64,000 nucleotides of DNA, taken from JANQJA01 sp040880285 (GTDB lineage Bacteria > Pseudomonadota > Gammaproteobacteria > Pseudomonadales > Azotimanducaceae). The notes beneath the pieces were generated by a model. It ran no database searches and was not told where the DNA came from. It was given only the letters and a program-made list of their open reading frames with translations. The stretch covers positions 1-64,000 of the forward strand of contig JBBDIT010000059.1 in the NCBI GenBank assembly GCA_040880285.1. The letters run 5' to 3'. Shown here piece by piece: positions 43,525-52,896 of the stretch (its first letter is position 1; every line of letters begins with the position of its first letter). Both the position numbers and the translations under genes were made by a program.

Positions 43525-44586
43525 ATGGAGTTCGGACTTTCCCAGGAACAAACGCTGCTACAGGACAGTGTAAACCGGTTGCTCAAGGACACTGTGCCTC
43601 TCGACGAGGTCAGGGCGATCGCAACCGGCGATAAACCTGATGCTTCTGTCTGGCAGGGACTCGCGGATCTCGGAGTTGCAGGATTACTGGTACCCGAAGA
43701 CAAGGGTGGTGTTGGTCTCGGTAGTCTCGATGCAGCAATTGTAGCGGAGTGCCTTGGCTATCATGTTGCCCCGGCGCCCTTTCTCGGTACCGCGGTGATG
43801 GCACCGGTGGCATTAGTTGGTGCCGGCGGCCAGGACGAACTGCTCGGCAATATCGCCTCTGGCCAGGTACGTGTGGGTTGTGCGTTCAGCGAGGCGATCG
43901 GCGCACGTGCCGACGCAGGAGTCACCGCGAACAATAATCGGCTGTCAGGCAAGGCCATCTATGTACTCGATGCTGACGCAGAGCATTACCTGGTGGCGAC
44001 TTCAGACAAGCACTTGTACCTGCTGAACACCAATGATGCGATTAAGACGAGGCTGACTACTATCGATGCGACCCGGTCAGTTTGCCAACTCATCTTCGAT
44101 AATGTGCTTGCACAACTGATCAGTGACGATTTTGACGTTTTCACGAAGGCGCTGGACCTGGGCCGAATTATGTTGGCAGCCGATACTCTCGGTGCCGCCC
44201 AGTGCATGCTGGACAAGTCCGTTGCCTATGCCAAAGAACGCGAACAATTCAAAAGGCCCATTGGATCTTTTCAAGCTGTCAAACATATGTGCGCCGAAAT
44301 GGCCGCCGACCTTGAGCCCTGTCGATCAATGGTATGGTACGCGGCCCATGCTGCCGATCACGTAGAACAGGAATCAAGGCTGATCGCATGCCACACCAAG
44401 GCGCACCTTGCCGAGGTGGGCAAGTTCATTGCCAAGACAGCAACAGAAGTTCATGGAGGCATGGGATTTACCGATCTCCTGGGCCTTCACTATTGGTTTA
44501 AACGTATCGGTTTCAATCGACAAATGTTGGGCGCCCCGGAACTGATCCGAGAGGAAGCAGCACGTATCCAGGGGATTGCAGCTTAA
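43525..44586 (+). CDS. Acyl-CoA dehydrogenase, smaller subunit of a pair
   Basis: The 353-residue product is an acyl-CoA dehydrogenase with a reduced middle domain: MEFGLSQEQTLLQDSVNRLL, GGVGLGSLDAAIVAECLGY, YAKEREQFKRPIGSFQAVKH (the FAD-binding Arg-Phe stretch) and EVHGGMGFTDLLGLHYWFKR. It follows the larger partner by 11 bp and precedes two VOC genes. The reduced middle domain is typical of one half of heteromeric enzymes. Confidence 0.9.
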   Translation: MEFGLSQEQTLLQDSVNRLLKDTVPLDEVRAIATGDKPDASVWQGLADLGVAGLLVPEDKGGVGLGSLDAAIVAECLGYHVAPAPFLGTAVMAPVALVGAGGQDELLGNIASGQVRVGCAFSEAIGARADAGVTANNNRLSGKAIYVLDADAEHYLVATSDKHLYLLNTNDAIKTRLTTIDATRSVCQLIFDNVLAQLISDDFDVFTKALDLGRIMLAADTLGAAQCMLDKSVAYAKEREQFKRPIGSFQAVKHMCAEMAADLEPCRSMVWYAAHAADHVEQESRLIACHTKAHLAEVGKFIAKTATEVHGGMGFTDLLGLHYWFKRIGFNRQMLGAPELIREEAARIQGIAA

Positions 44587-44605
44587 GGCATTTTAGGAGG
44601 CAAAT

Positions 44606-44992
44606 ATGGCAATCAAAGGTGTGGACCACGTGGTCATCCGGGTCAAGGATATCGATGAAGGTATCTCCGTCTGGCGTGACAAGTTCGGTATGGAACTCGA
44701 ACGCACTGCTGAGTCTGAAGCGCTCGGCATCAAACAGGCATTCTTTCCGTTTGCTACCGGCGGCTTTCTTGAAATTGTAGCGCCAACCAGTGACGACTCT
44801 GCGGTAGGCAAGGCCGTCGCATCGAGGGGCGAGGGACTACACACCCTGTCTATGGAAGTCGACGATATAGATGCCACGGTAGCGGACCTTACAGATAAAG
44901 GCGTACAGCTCATTGGAGTTGGCACGCCGCAGGTGTTCATTCATCCCAAGTCCGCCAATGGTATTCTCGTGCAATTAACCGAGCGCAAGTAA
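44606..44992 (+). CDS. VOC-family protein, methylmalonyl-CoA epimerase-like
   Basis: The 128-residue product has the paired beta-alpha-beta modules of the vicinal oxygen chelate fold: GVDHVVIRVKDIDEGIS with a metal-ligand His, LEIVAPT, GLHTLSMEVDDIDATV and the C-terminal ILVQLTE Glu/Gln ligands. It is close in size and layout to methylmalonyl-CoA epimerase, but a lactoylglutathione lyase-like or dioxygenase role cannot be excluded. AGGAGG precedes the ATG. It sits with acyl-CoA dehydrogenases, which favours a CoA-ester substrate. Confidence 0.78.
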   Translation: MAIKGVDHVVIRVKDIDEGISVWRDKFGMELERTAESEALGIKQAFFPFATGGFLEIVAPTSDDSAVGKAVASRGEGLHTLSMEVDDIDATVADLTDKGVQLIGVGTPQVFIHPKSANGILVQLTERK

Positions 44993-45038
44993 CAATCACT
45001 TTCAGTCCAGATCGGGCTATATCAGGAGAAATGAAGTA

Positions 45039-45404
45039 ATGATCGGATATGTAACAATTGGTACCAGCGACATGGAGAAGGCGAAGGCATACTGGAGCAG
45101 TTTGCTTGAACCGTTGGGCGCAAAAATCGTGATGGACATGGGACGGATCGCGCTCCTCGGCGCCGGCCGAGGTCAGCCGATGCTGGGTGTCTGCGTACCC
45201 TATGACGAAGGTGACCCACAACCCGGCAACGGTAACATGCTGGCGTTTACGGCGCCCTCAAGGGAAGACGTGGACAAGCTGTATGCAAAGGCAATTGAAC
45301 TCGGCGGTACGGACGAGGGGGAGCCGGGCGAGCGTGGCCCGACCTTCTATGGCGGCTATTTTCGCGACCCGGATGGTAACAAGGCGGTGTTCTTCTGCTC
45401 CTAG
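45039..45404 (+). CDS. VOC-family glyoxalase-like protein
   Basis: The 121-residue product has a single VOC domain: MIGYVTIGTSDMEKAKAYWS and the C-terminal FYGGYFRDPDGNKAVFFCS, the latter typical of glyoxalase-like proteins. The exact reaction is unknown. Its TAG stop (45402-45404) is part of the CTAG target duplication of the adjacent MITE. Because CTAG is duplicated on insertion, the stop was probably there before. Confidence 0.8.
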   Translation: MIGYVTIGTSDMEKAKAYWSSLLEPLGAKIVMDMGRIALLGAGRGQPMLGVCVPYDEGDPQPGNGNMLAFTAPSREDVDKLYAKAIELGGTDEGEPGERGPTFYGGYFRDPDGNKAVFFCS

Positions 45405-45603
45405 GGAACCTCTGAACAAGTCGACGTCAATCTGTCGAGTGGGAAGTCAAGGACCTGTTATGGAAGGCTAGGTACAGGGACGTAACGGGACCGGGCCAGG
45501 GATGGCCGGGGGCGCCCAGCCCACACCTTCCAGGACAAGTCCTTGACTTCCCCGCCTAAACCTCCCCGACAAGACTTTGCGTACTTGTTCAGAGGTTCCC
45601 TAG
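45401..45603. mobile_element. MITE with IS5-like ends and CTAG target duplication
   Basis: CTAG occurs at 45401-45404 and 45600-45603. The inner ends GGAACCTCTGAACAAGT and ACTTGTTCAGAGGTTCC are perfect 17-bp inverted repeats. A second inverted pair, GGGAAGTCAAGGAC (from about 45441) and GTCCTTGACTTCCC (to about 45552), makes the whole a long imperfect hairpin without coding capacity. The ends resemble IS5 (GGAAGGTGCGAACAAG, from memory), and CTAG is the IS5-group target. It lies between the convergent VOC and enoyl-CoA hydratase genes and may act as a transcription stop. Confidence 0.85.
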
Positions 45604-45619
45604 GCACCGACGCCAGGCT

Positions 45620-46588
45620 TTAATCCTTTTGACCTTTTTCGCCAGAGTTCTGGTCAGAGTTCTGGTCAGGGTTCTGGTCTGAATTCTGGACAGGGTGCGC
45701 AGCGGAACTGTCCCGGGACTTTTCGCCATAGTCCTGCCACGGTGCATCGCGTTCCCTGATAACCTGGCGGAACCCTTTCTCACCAAAGCCTTCTGCCCAG
45801 CGATAGGCCTCTTCGGTATGTCGGGTCACACCATCAAAGAAGGTCCCCAGCATCTGGGTTGTTCGCAGCCCCATATTCTCAAATGCCTGGTTGATCAGTA
45901 ATTTATTCAATGCCAACTGGTTAGCTGGAATATTTACATAGCGCCTGGCTTCTTCTTCAACGTGGGCCGACAGCTCATCCGGTGCAACCACATAGGCAAC
46001 CAGGCCGATCCGGTACGCGGTATCGGCATCAATAGCACGGCCAGTCAGCAAGAACTGCTTGGCATGCTCAAGGCCAAGGCGGTAGACCCACATCATGGTT
46101 GTTGGCGTGCCGTAGATCCGACTCGGGGCATAGCCTATGTGCGCATCGCTAGCCATGTACAGCAGGTCGCAACAAAGCACAAGATCCGTCGCTCCACCAA
46201 TTGCCCACCCCTTGATTTCACCCAGCACCGGCTTCGGACATTCCCAGATACGCATAAAGCGCCGGACATTGTTTCCCATAAATTGATAGTCACGCACCGG
46301 GTCCCAGGCACCTTGCCTGGTTTCGATAGCAGGTGCACCGTAAGGGGTATCCCAGCTGCCGCGATTGGTGAGATCGTAGCCAGCAGTAAAAGTATCGCCA
46401 ACACCACGCAACACAATGGCAGCAACCTGTTTCGATCGCGAGGCACGATCTACACCATCGGCAATGCCCTGGACCACCGCATCGGTGAGCGTATTTTTCT
46501 TTTCAGGCCGATTGATCGCGATGATCGCAATCCCGTCCCGCTCTTCGTAAAGAACCTCTTCTTGCGTCTCTTGTGTCTCTTGTGTCAT
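45620..46588 (-). CDS. Enoyl-CoA hydratase/isomerase family protein
   Basis: Crotonase-fold enzymes hydrate or isomerise enoyl-CoA. The ATG at 46588 (MTQETQETQEEVLYEERDG) has GAGG about 7 bp upstream. The core has IAINRPEKKNTLTDAVV, the oxyanion-hole region VAAIVLRGVGDTFTAGYDL and EIKGWAIGGATDLVLCCDL. The last 25 residues are an unusual acidic/amide tail with repeated DQN (SDQNPDQNSDQNSGE), encoded by imperfect 12-bp DNA repeats. The tail is probably not catalytic. It converges on the MITE. Confidence 0.88.
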   Translation of the reverse strand: MTQETQETQEEVLYEERDGIAIIAINRPEKKNTLTDAVVQGIADGVDRASRSKQVAAIVLRGVGDTFTAGYDLTNRGSWDTPYGAPAIETRQGAWDPVRDYQFMGNNVRRFMRIWECPKPVLGEIKGWAIGGATDLVLCCDLLYMASDAHIGYAPSRIYGTPTTMMWVYRLGLEHAKQFLLTGRAIDADTAYRIGLVAYVVAPDELSAHVEEEARRYVNIPANQLALNKLLINQAFENMGLRTTQMLGTFFDGVTRHTEEAYRWAEGFGEKGFRQVIRERDAPWQDYGEKSRDSSAAHPVQNSDQNPDQNSDQNSGEKGQKD

Positions 46589-46703
46589 GGAAAACCTCAC
46601 TCGATGACATATCCTGCCTGAGTATAAGTGGGTTATGCTTGAATTGCCTGTTGCTCAATAGGACCCGCGCGCCCTCGCGCGACCAAACAAAAGGTGACTT
46701 TGG

Positions 46704-48644
46704 ATGACTGACTACTCCCCACTCCCGCCGCGGCTGTCAAAGCCGAAATCGGCCAGCAAACACACCATCGGGATCAACCGGTCGTTCCACGAAACACTCG
46801 ATTTCTCTGACCGCCGCAGCTTTGATGACGCCAAACGCGGCTTGATCGCAACGCTCAAGCCCATGACGATTGCCCACAGTAACGGCCGCCGGAATGTATT
46901 TGACCTCGAGGCGTTATCGTTTCTGCAAGGACAAGCCCCTGACACGGTCAACCCGTCATTGTGGCGGCAAGCACAATTAAACGCACTCAACCATGGCCTG
47001 TATGAAGTAGTGGATGGAATCTATCAGATCCGGTCGTTCGACATTGCCAATATGACGCTCATACGGGGAGACACCGGCTGGATTGTCATCGACCCTTTGA
47101 CTTCTTCCGAGACCTCGAGCGCGGGCCTTGCGCTTGCCAATGAAAAGCTGGGTCACAGACCCGTGGTGGCGATAATCCATACCCACAGCCACGCCGATCA
47201 TTTTGCCGGTGTCCTGGGTGTGGTCAGCCATGAAGAGGTTGAAAGCGGCAAGGTCACCGTCATTGCACCGGAACATTTTGTCAACGAATCGCTGTCTGAA
47301 AACCTGCTCGCCGGGAATGTCATGAACCGGCGAGCAACCTACATGTACGGTAACCTGCTGGCGCCGTCTCCGACGGGTTTTGTAACAACCGGGCTGGGTG
47401 CAGCTTTATCCATGGGCTCAACCGGTTTCATCATTCCCAACGATATCATCAAGGCAAGCGGCGAAACCCGACAGATAGACGGGATTGATATCGAGTTTCA
47501 GATGACCCCCGGCAGCGAGGCCCCGGCCGAAATGGTGTTCTACTTTCCCCGCTTCAAGGCACTTTGCATGTCAGAGATCACGTCCCATCATCTCCACAAT
47601 GTATATACGCCCAGGGGTGCACAGGTTCGTGATGCCCTGGCCTGGGCCGACCAGATCAATGAATCCATCGAACGCTTTGGTGCCCGGCTTGAAGTCGAGT
47701 TTGCCAGTCATCATTGGCCCATTTGCGGACGCGAACGCGTCATAGCGTATCTTAAAAAGCAGCGTGACCTTTACCAGTACATTCACGACCAGACGCTTCG
47801 GCTTGCCAATATGGGATACGTGAAAGAAGAGATCGCCGAGCAGCTCAGGTTACCGGCGAGTCTCGCATCGGAATTTTATAACCGCGACTATTATGGCACC
47901 GTGCATCACAATGCAAGGGCCGTGTACGTAAAATACCTGGGCTTTTTTGACGGTAATCCGGCGCATCTTTATCCACTGCCACCAGGTGAGCTGGCGACTC
48001 GATATCTTGAGTTTATGGGAGGCGCAGACCAGGTCGTTGCACGCGCACGCGAGTCGTTCGCGCACGGTGACTACCGGTGGGTAGCCGAGGTCCTCAATCA
48101 TGTGGTGATGGCCGACCCGGAACACGTCGAGGGCCGCGCACTGCTTGCAGACACGTTGGAACAACTGGGCTATCAGTCCGAGTCGGGTCCATGGCGCAAT
48201 TTCTTCCTGTGCGGTGCATTGGAATTACGCCACGGGCTACCGGAAGGATCCAACTTTGTAGCCTCAGAAAGCATGGCAAGGTCAATACCAATCGAAAACC
48301 TGTTTATGACCCTGGCGGTGCGTTTGAACGGCTCGCGTGCTGATGGCATCGTGCTCAATATTAACCTCGACTTAAAAGATGAGGGTCATGTCTGGCTTAA
48401 TATTGAAAATGCGGTGCTGCATGCGTTCATGGGCAAACAGCACGAGGCACCGGCAGCGACCATGAAACTGTCTTCCCTTGATTTCAAGCGCATGATGATG
48501 GGGCTCACCAGTGCCGCAGACCTCATGGCGCAAGGCACCCTTGAAATAGACGGCGATGCGGGCGCACTCATTACACTCGCAGAATTATTTGATCAGTTTG
48601 AGCGCCGTTTCCCGATTGTGACACCACGAGCACCCTTCAAATGA
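46704..48644 (+). CDS. Alkylsulfatase, metallo-beta-lactamase fold (SdsA/Pisa1-like)
   Basis: It hydrolyses primary or secondary alkyl sulfates. The 646-residue product has the zinc-binding THSHADH motif (residues 160-166), ITSHHLHNVY, SHHWP for further metal ligands, a middle dimerisation region and a C-terminal SCP2-like domain (from about residue 525, LFMTLAVRLNGSRAD to the end). No signal peptide is evident, unlike some relatives. It overlaps the ureohydrolase gene by 4 bp. Confidence 0.9.
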   Translation: MTDYSPLPPRLSKPKSASKHTIGINRSFHETLDFSDRRSFDDAKRGLIATLKPMTIAHSNGRRNVFDLEALSFLQGQAPDTVNPSLWRQAQLNALNHGLYEVVDGIYQIRSFDIANMTLIRGDTGWIVIDPLTSSETSSAGLALANEKLGHRPVVAIIHTHSHADHFAGVLGVVSHEEVESGKVTVIAPEHFVNESLSENLLAGNVMNRRATYMYGNLLAPSPTGFVTTGLGAALSMGSTGFIIPNDIIKASGETRQIDGIDIEFQMTPGSEAPAEMVFYFPRFKALCMSEITSHHLHNVYTPRGAQVRDALAWADQINESIERFGARLEVEFASHHWPICGRERVIAYLKKQRDLYQYIHDQTLRLANMGYVKEEIAEQLRLPASLASEFYNRDYYGTVHHNARAVYVKYLGFFDGNPAHLYPLPPGELATRYLEFMGGADQVVARARESFAHGDYRWVAEVLNHVVMADPEHVEGRALLADTLEQLGYQSESGPWRNFFLCGALELRHGLPEGSNFVASESMARSIPIENLFMTLAVRLNGSRADGIVLNINLDLKDEGHVWLNIENAVLHAFMGKQHEAPAATMKLSSLDFKRMMMGLTSAADLMAQGTLEIDGDAGALITLAELFDQFERRFPIVTPRAPFK

Positions 48645-49591
48645 GCGACTTCAACCAACCCATATCAGGCAATGACATGCCCCGCTTCGGCGGTATTGCC
48701 ACCATGTTTCGGCTGCCGGCACCATCATCGGCTAGCGGCGTCGACGTCGGTATCGTCGGTGTACCACTCGACATAGGTACCAGCAATCGCACTGGCGCTC
48801 GCTATGGTCCACGGGAAATTCGAGCCGAGTCAGTTCTCGTCCGACCCTACAACATGGCGACCCGGGCGGCGCCCTTCGACTCATTCCAGGTCGCCGACCT
48901 CGGTGATGTCGCACTCAATGCCTATAACTTGTCAGCATCCATTGAAATCATCGAAGCCCACTACCGGGAGTTACTGAACCAGCCGTTAATACCTGTCTCT
49001 ATAGGCGGCGACCATACTATCGCGCTGCCCATTCTTCGCGCGCTGGTAAAAAAACACGGGCCCGTTGCCGTTATCCAGGTCGATGCACATGCAGATATGA
49101 ATGACTCCATGTTCGGTGAGCGAATTACTCATGGCACAATTTTTAGACGCGCGATCGAAGAAGAGTTGATACAACCGGGCAAGATGTTCCAGATCGGTTT
49201 GCGCGCAACCGGCTATGCTGCCAACGACTTTGAATGGGCGCGCGGCCAGGGGGTCCACGTAATTCAGGCTGAAGAGTGCTGGTACAAATCATTGGCGCCG
49301 CTGATGGAACAGGCGAGAACGCTTATCGGTTCCGACGCACCAGTCTACCTGAGTTTTGATATAGACGGCCTCGACCCGTCTGTCGCACCCGGCACAGGCA
49401 CACCCGAACCGGCCGGGCTTAGTGCCTCACAGGCACTTGAGATTATCAGGGGCTGTTACGGCCTGAATCTCGTCGGCTGCGATCTGGTGGAGGTTTCGCC
49501 ACCTTACGACCCGAGCGGAAATACGGCACTGCTGGCAGCAAATCTGATATTCGAAATGCTATGTGCCTTACCGGGATGCAATCGCAAATAG
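48641..49591 (+). CDS. speB: Agmatinase-like ureohydrolase
   Basis: The 316-residue product is a Mn2+ ureohydrolase: GGDHTIALPIL (His ligand), DAHADMNDSM and SFDIDGLDPSVAPGTGTPEPAGLS (Asp ligands). Agmatinase is the best guess; guanidinobutyrase or guanidinopropionase share these motifs. It is coupled to the upstream alkylsulfatase gene by a 4-bp overlap, an unexpected functional partner. Confidence 0.88.
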   Translation: MSDFNQPISGNDMPRFGGIATMFRLPAPSSASGVDVGIVGVPLDIGTSNRTGARYGPREIRAESVLVRPYNMATRAAPFDSFQVADLGDVALNAYNLSASIEIIEAHYRELLNQPLIPVSIGGDHTIALPILRALVKKHGPVAVIQVDAHADMNDSMFGERITHGTIFRRAIEEELIQPGKMFQIGLRATGYAANDFEWARGQGVHVIQAEECWYKSLAPLMEQARTLIGSDAPVYLSFDIDGLDPSVAPGTGTPEPAGLSASQALEIIRGCYGLNLVGCDLVEVSPPYDPSGNTALLAANLIFEMLCALPGCNRK

Positions 49592-49608
49592 CAAGAGGCA
49601 TAAAGATT

Positions 49609-50436
49609 ATGACGATAACGGGTGTGATCAACCCCGGCGAGATGGGTGCTTCTGTCGGCGCGGCTGCCGCCGCTTGTGGACATCGTGTTCTGTGGGCATC
49701 TGCGCATCGAAGCCCAGCCACAAGGGAAAGGGCGACACAAGCAAAGCTCGAAGACTGCAAAACCTTGGCCCGCCTGGTTGAAGCGTGTGACGTCATCTTG
49801 AGTGTTTGCCCGCCTCATTCGGCCGAGCAGGTTGCAAGAGATGTTGCGGCGCTGGGTTTTGACGGCCTTTACCTGGATGGCAATGCCATTGCACCGGACC
49901 GGGCCCGGGCCATCGAACAAATCATCACCGCCAGTGGCGCCCAATTTATCGACGGCGGCATCATCGGTGGACCGGCCTGGGACGCGGCCAGCAACACCAC
50001 ACTGCATCTGTCGGGCCAGCGGGCTGGTGACATTGCCAAACTGTTCACAGGCTCACCACTTAAAACCAATGTTGTTTCAGCCCGGACTGGCGCGGCATCT
50101 GCACTGAAAATGAGTTATGCAGCCTACACCAAGGGAACTACCGCATTACTATCAGCAATACTGGGAGTGGCCGAGACCGAAGGTGTCAGGGCCGACCTTG
50201 AAGCCCAGTGGGGTGAAGATTTCACCGCCCAGACCCATCGCCGGGTTACCGCCAATACCGCGAAGGCCTGGCGCTTCGTTGGTGAGATGGAAGAAATCGC
50301 CGCAACGTTCAGGGGAGCCGGCCTGCACGAAGGCTTTCACTCGGCTGCAGCTGATACGTTCCAGCGTCTCGCAGATTTCAAGGATACAAACACCCCGACC
50401 ATTGAAGAATTGCTAGTCAAATTACTTGGCCGCTAA
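49609..50436 (+). CDS. NAD(P)-binding dehydrogenase, 3-hydroxyisobutyrate dehydrogenase-like with DUF1932
   Basis: The ATG at 49609 gives MTITGVINPGEMGASVGAAA, a Rossmann motif at the N-terminus; an ATG at 49561 would add 16 residues. The 275-residue product has DVILSVCPPHSAEQVA, DGGIIGGPAWD and a C-terminal helical domain with KMSYAAYTKGTTALLSAIL, the DUF1932-like region. It is probably a beta-hydroxyacid-type dehydrogenase, but the substrate is unknown. The canonical catalytic Lys fits KMSYAA. Confidence 0.8.
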   Translation: MTITGVINPGEMGASVGAAAAACGHRVLWASAHRSPATRERATQAKLEDCKTLARLVEACDVILSVCPPHSAEQVARDVAALGFDGLYLDGNAIAPDRARAIEQIITASGAQFIDGGIIGGPAWDAASNTTLHLSGQRAGDIAKLFTGSPLKTNVVSARTGAASALKMSYAAYTKGTTALLSAILGVAETEGVRADLEAQWGEDFTAQTHRRVTANTAKAWRFVGEMEEIAATFRGAGLHEGFHSAAADTFQRLADFKDTNTPTIEELLVKLLGR

Positions 50437-50455
50437 CGAAATTGGAGAACCCGTG

Positions 50456-51391
50456 ATGACACTCAAACTTGGCGCCCACGTCGGCCAACAAAATATGACC
50501 ATGGACACCATGCGTGCCTTGTGGCGCAAACTGGATCCAAAAGTGGACTGGATATCTGCCTGGGACCATTTTTATGAAGCGCCACCGGCTGGCGGCACGA
50601 TTGATCACTTCGAGGCGATGACGACCCTCGGGGCCCTCGCTGCAGATACCACCCATGCGCGCCTGGGTTGCCTTGTGTTTTATGTCGGTTACAGAAATCC
50701 TGCCAGCATCGCCAAGGCTGCAGCGACCCTGGATCATATTTCCGGTGGCCGGTTCGAATTGGGCCTCGGTGCCGGCTGGCATGAACAGGAAGCCCGCGCC
50801 TACGGGTATGACTTTCCTTCCGTGGGTACACGCCTCGACAGGCTGGATGAAGCCGCCACCATAATCCGCGGCCTGCTCACCCAGGATCGAACCACATTTA
50901 AAGGCCAGCATTATTCAGTCGACAATGCATCCAACCTGCCCATGCCGTTACAGGAACGAATGCCAATCTGGATCGGTGGCCTTGGCGAAAAGAAGACACT
51001 CAAGCTTGTGGCCAGGCACGCAGACGGCTGGAATGCGGCCTATACGACACCGGAAAACTTTGCGCGCCTGTCAGGGATCCTGGATGAGTGGTGCGAGAAG
51101 CAGGATCGTGACCCCGCCAGCCTGGCACGTTCAGTCAACCTGACGTTCAATTTGTCGGTCGATGCGGCAGGCGCAGACAAGGAACGCGAGAAGCTTCGTG
51201 AAGCCTGGGGACCGGTGGCAGCCCGCATTGAAGGCGGTGCACTATTAGGCACACCGGCAGAGGCCATAACGCGCATCAAGGAATACGAGGCTGCAGGCGC
51301 CAGCCAGGTAAATATCGCACTACGCGCACCCTGGGATGAGCAAGCACTGGATACATACCTGGATGAAGTAATACCAGCGTTAAGGCAGTGA
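50456..51391 (+). CDS. LLM-class (luciferase-like) flavin/F420 oxidoreductase, second copy
   Basis: The ATG at 50456 (MTLKLGAHVGQQNMTMDTM) has GGAG about 10 bp upstream. The product is 311 residues. It has the family layout: WDHFYEAPPAG, TTHARLGCLVFYVGYRNPA, ATLDHISGGRFELGLGAGWHEQEARAYG and MPIWIGGLGEKKTLKLVARHADGWN. FMN or F420 dependence cannot be told. It follows the dehydrogenase by 19 bp and abuts the convergent ferredoxin reductase gene. Confidence 0.88.
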   Translation: MTLKLGAHVGQQNMTMDTMRALWRKLDPKVDWISAWDHFYEAPPAGGTIDHFEAMTTLGALAADTTHARLGCLVFYVGYRNPASIAKAAATLDHISGGRFELGLGAGWHEQEARAYGYDFPSVGTRLDRLDEAATIIRGLLTQDRTTFKGQHYSVDNASNLPMPLQERMPIWIGGLGEKKTLKLVARHADGWNAAYTTPENFARLSGILDEWCEKQDRDPASLARSVNLTFNLSVDAAGADKEREKLREAWGPVAARIEGGALLGTPAEAITRIKEYEAAGASQVNIALRAPWDEQALDTYLDEVIPALRQ

Positions 51392-52792
51392 TTATTTATC
51401 CAAAACCGCGAGCATATCCTCGACCGATGTGAACTTGACGCGCGGCCGGTTACTTTCGGCCCCCTTTTTCACTTCCGCTTCATCGATGCGAGTCCAATCT
51501 TCATAGCTGACGACATCCGGCTGGCGCGATTCAACCAATGCTCTTATGGCCTCTACATCGGCAGCATCCGGATGTAACAGCCGCCCTGCTGTAAGGTCTT
51601 CGACCATGCACGCCACCGTCTCCTGGGCATCGGTCTTGTTGGTACCAATGACTCCACTCGGGCCACGCTTGATCCAACCGGCGCAGTAGAGGCCATCCTG
51701 CAGCGTACCCGTCTCATCGGTCACTCTACCCTTGTCATTATAAAGGCTGCCCCAGCTTTCATTAAACGGCACATCTGCAAGCGCCACACCGCGATAACCT
51801 ACAGACCGGAATACCAGCCCAACCGGGATTTCTTCGAGCCTGTCAGTACCACGGGCACGGATAGACCCGTCCTCGCTACGATACAGTTCATTTTTTACAA
51901 TTTTGATCGCCTTGACGTGACCATTGCCGTCATCGACAAGTTCTGTTGGCGACACGAGGAATCGAATCGTTAGCACTTTTGGCTTGCCGGTCGGTTTCCG
52001 TTGCGACAATTCCTGGATCGTCTGGACATTCTTGATAACATTTTTATCGCCAGCAGCGTCCATTTCCGCCTGGCTCTCAGGATCAATGACGGCTTCATCA
52101 GCAAGCACAACCACGTCTGCGCCGGTGAGCTCACTTAACTCCTTGATCTCAGGCGGTGTAAACGCCGCCTGGGCAGGGCCACGTCGACCCAACATGTAAA
52201 TATTCCTGACTTTGCTGTTATTCAGCGCATCGATAGCATAGTCAGCCATATCGGTTTGTAACAATTCCTCATGGGTGCGGCACAACATACGCACTACATC
52301 GACTGCGACGTTACCGATACCGACCACAGCCACATTTTCACAATTCAAATCGAACTCAAGATCGGCACAATCGGGATGCCCGTTGTACCAGGCCACAAAG
52401 TCTGTGGCTGAATGGCTGCCTTCAAGATCTTCACCCGGAATTCCAAGGTTACGGTCTACCTGAGCGCCGGTCGAGAACAGGATCTGGTGATAATGCTTAC
52501 GCAGGTCCGCGAGCGATATGTGCTTGCCGAACTCGACGTTGCCGTAAAAGCGGAAGTTGGGCACCCTTGCACTCTTGTCATACGCCCGCGTTACAGATTT
52601 ATCTTTCTGGTGATCAGGCGCCACGCCACCGCGGACAAGACCAAACGGTGTCGGCAGCCGGTCAAACATATCAATTTCGACAGCGATATCCGGATATTTG
52701 AGAAAATTACTGACGGTATAAAAACCTGCGGGCCCCGAGCCGATAATTGCTACCCTGAGTGGATTACCTTCGCTACCTACTTGCGCCATCAA
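51392..52792 (-). CDS. Adrenodoxin-type ferredoxin-NADP+ reductase (FprA-like)
   Basis: It transfers electrons from NADPH to ferredoxin. The 466-residue product has the FAD motif VAIIGSGPAGFYTVSN near residue 14, RLPTPFGLVRGGVAPDH, the NADP motif VAVVGIGNVAVDVVRML near 155, GRRGPAQAAFTPPEIKEL and CAGWIKRGPSGVIGTNK near the end. It has no fused ferredoxin domain. Ferredoxins for it are not visible here. Such reductases feed P450 or oxygenase systems in actinobacteria; here it lies with LLM and acyl-CoA dehydrogenases. Confidence 0.9.
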   Translation of the reverse strand: MMAQVGSEGNPLRVAIIGSGPAGFYTVSNFLKYPDIAVEIDMFDRLPTPFGLVRGGVAPDHQKDKSVTRAYDKSARVPNFRFYGNVEFGKHISLADLRKHYHQILFSTGAQVDRNLGIPGEDLEGSHSATDFVAWYNGHPDCADLEFDLNCENVAVVGIGNVAVDVVRMLCRTHEELLQTDMADYAIDALNNSKVRNIYMLGRRGPAQAAFTPPEIKELSELTGADVVVLADEAVIDPESQAEMDAAGDKNVIKNVQTIQELSQRKPTGKPKVLTIRFLVSPTELVDDGNGHVKAIKIVKNELYRSEDGSIRARGTDRLEEIPVGLVFRSVGYRGVALADVPFNESWGSLYNDKGRVTDETGTLQDGLYCAGWIKRGPSGVIGTNKTDAQETVACMVEDLTAGRLLHPDAADVEAIRALVESRQPDVVSYEDWTRIDEAEVKKGAESNRPRVKFTSVEDMLAVLDK

Positions 52793-52896
52793 GTTATCCT
52801 CTTAACAGTCCGACCGAGATTATCAGAATATTGAAGGATAGCGCCACCGCCCGTGTGCCCTTACAATCATCCTACCTGAAGCGGGGAGCCGCCAAC

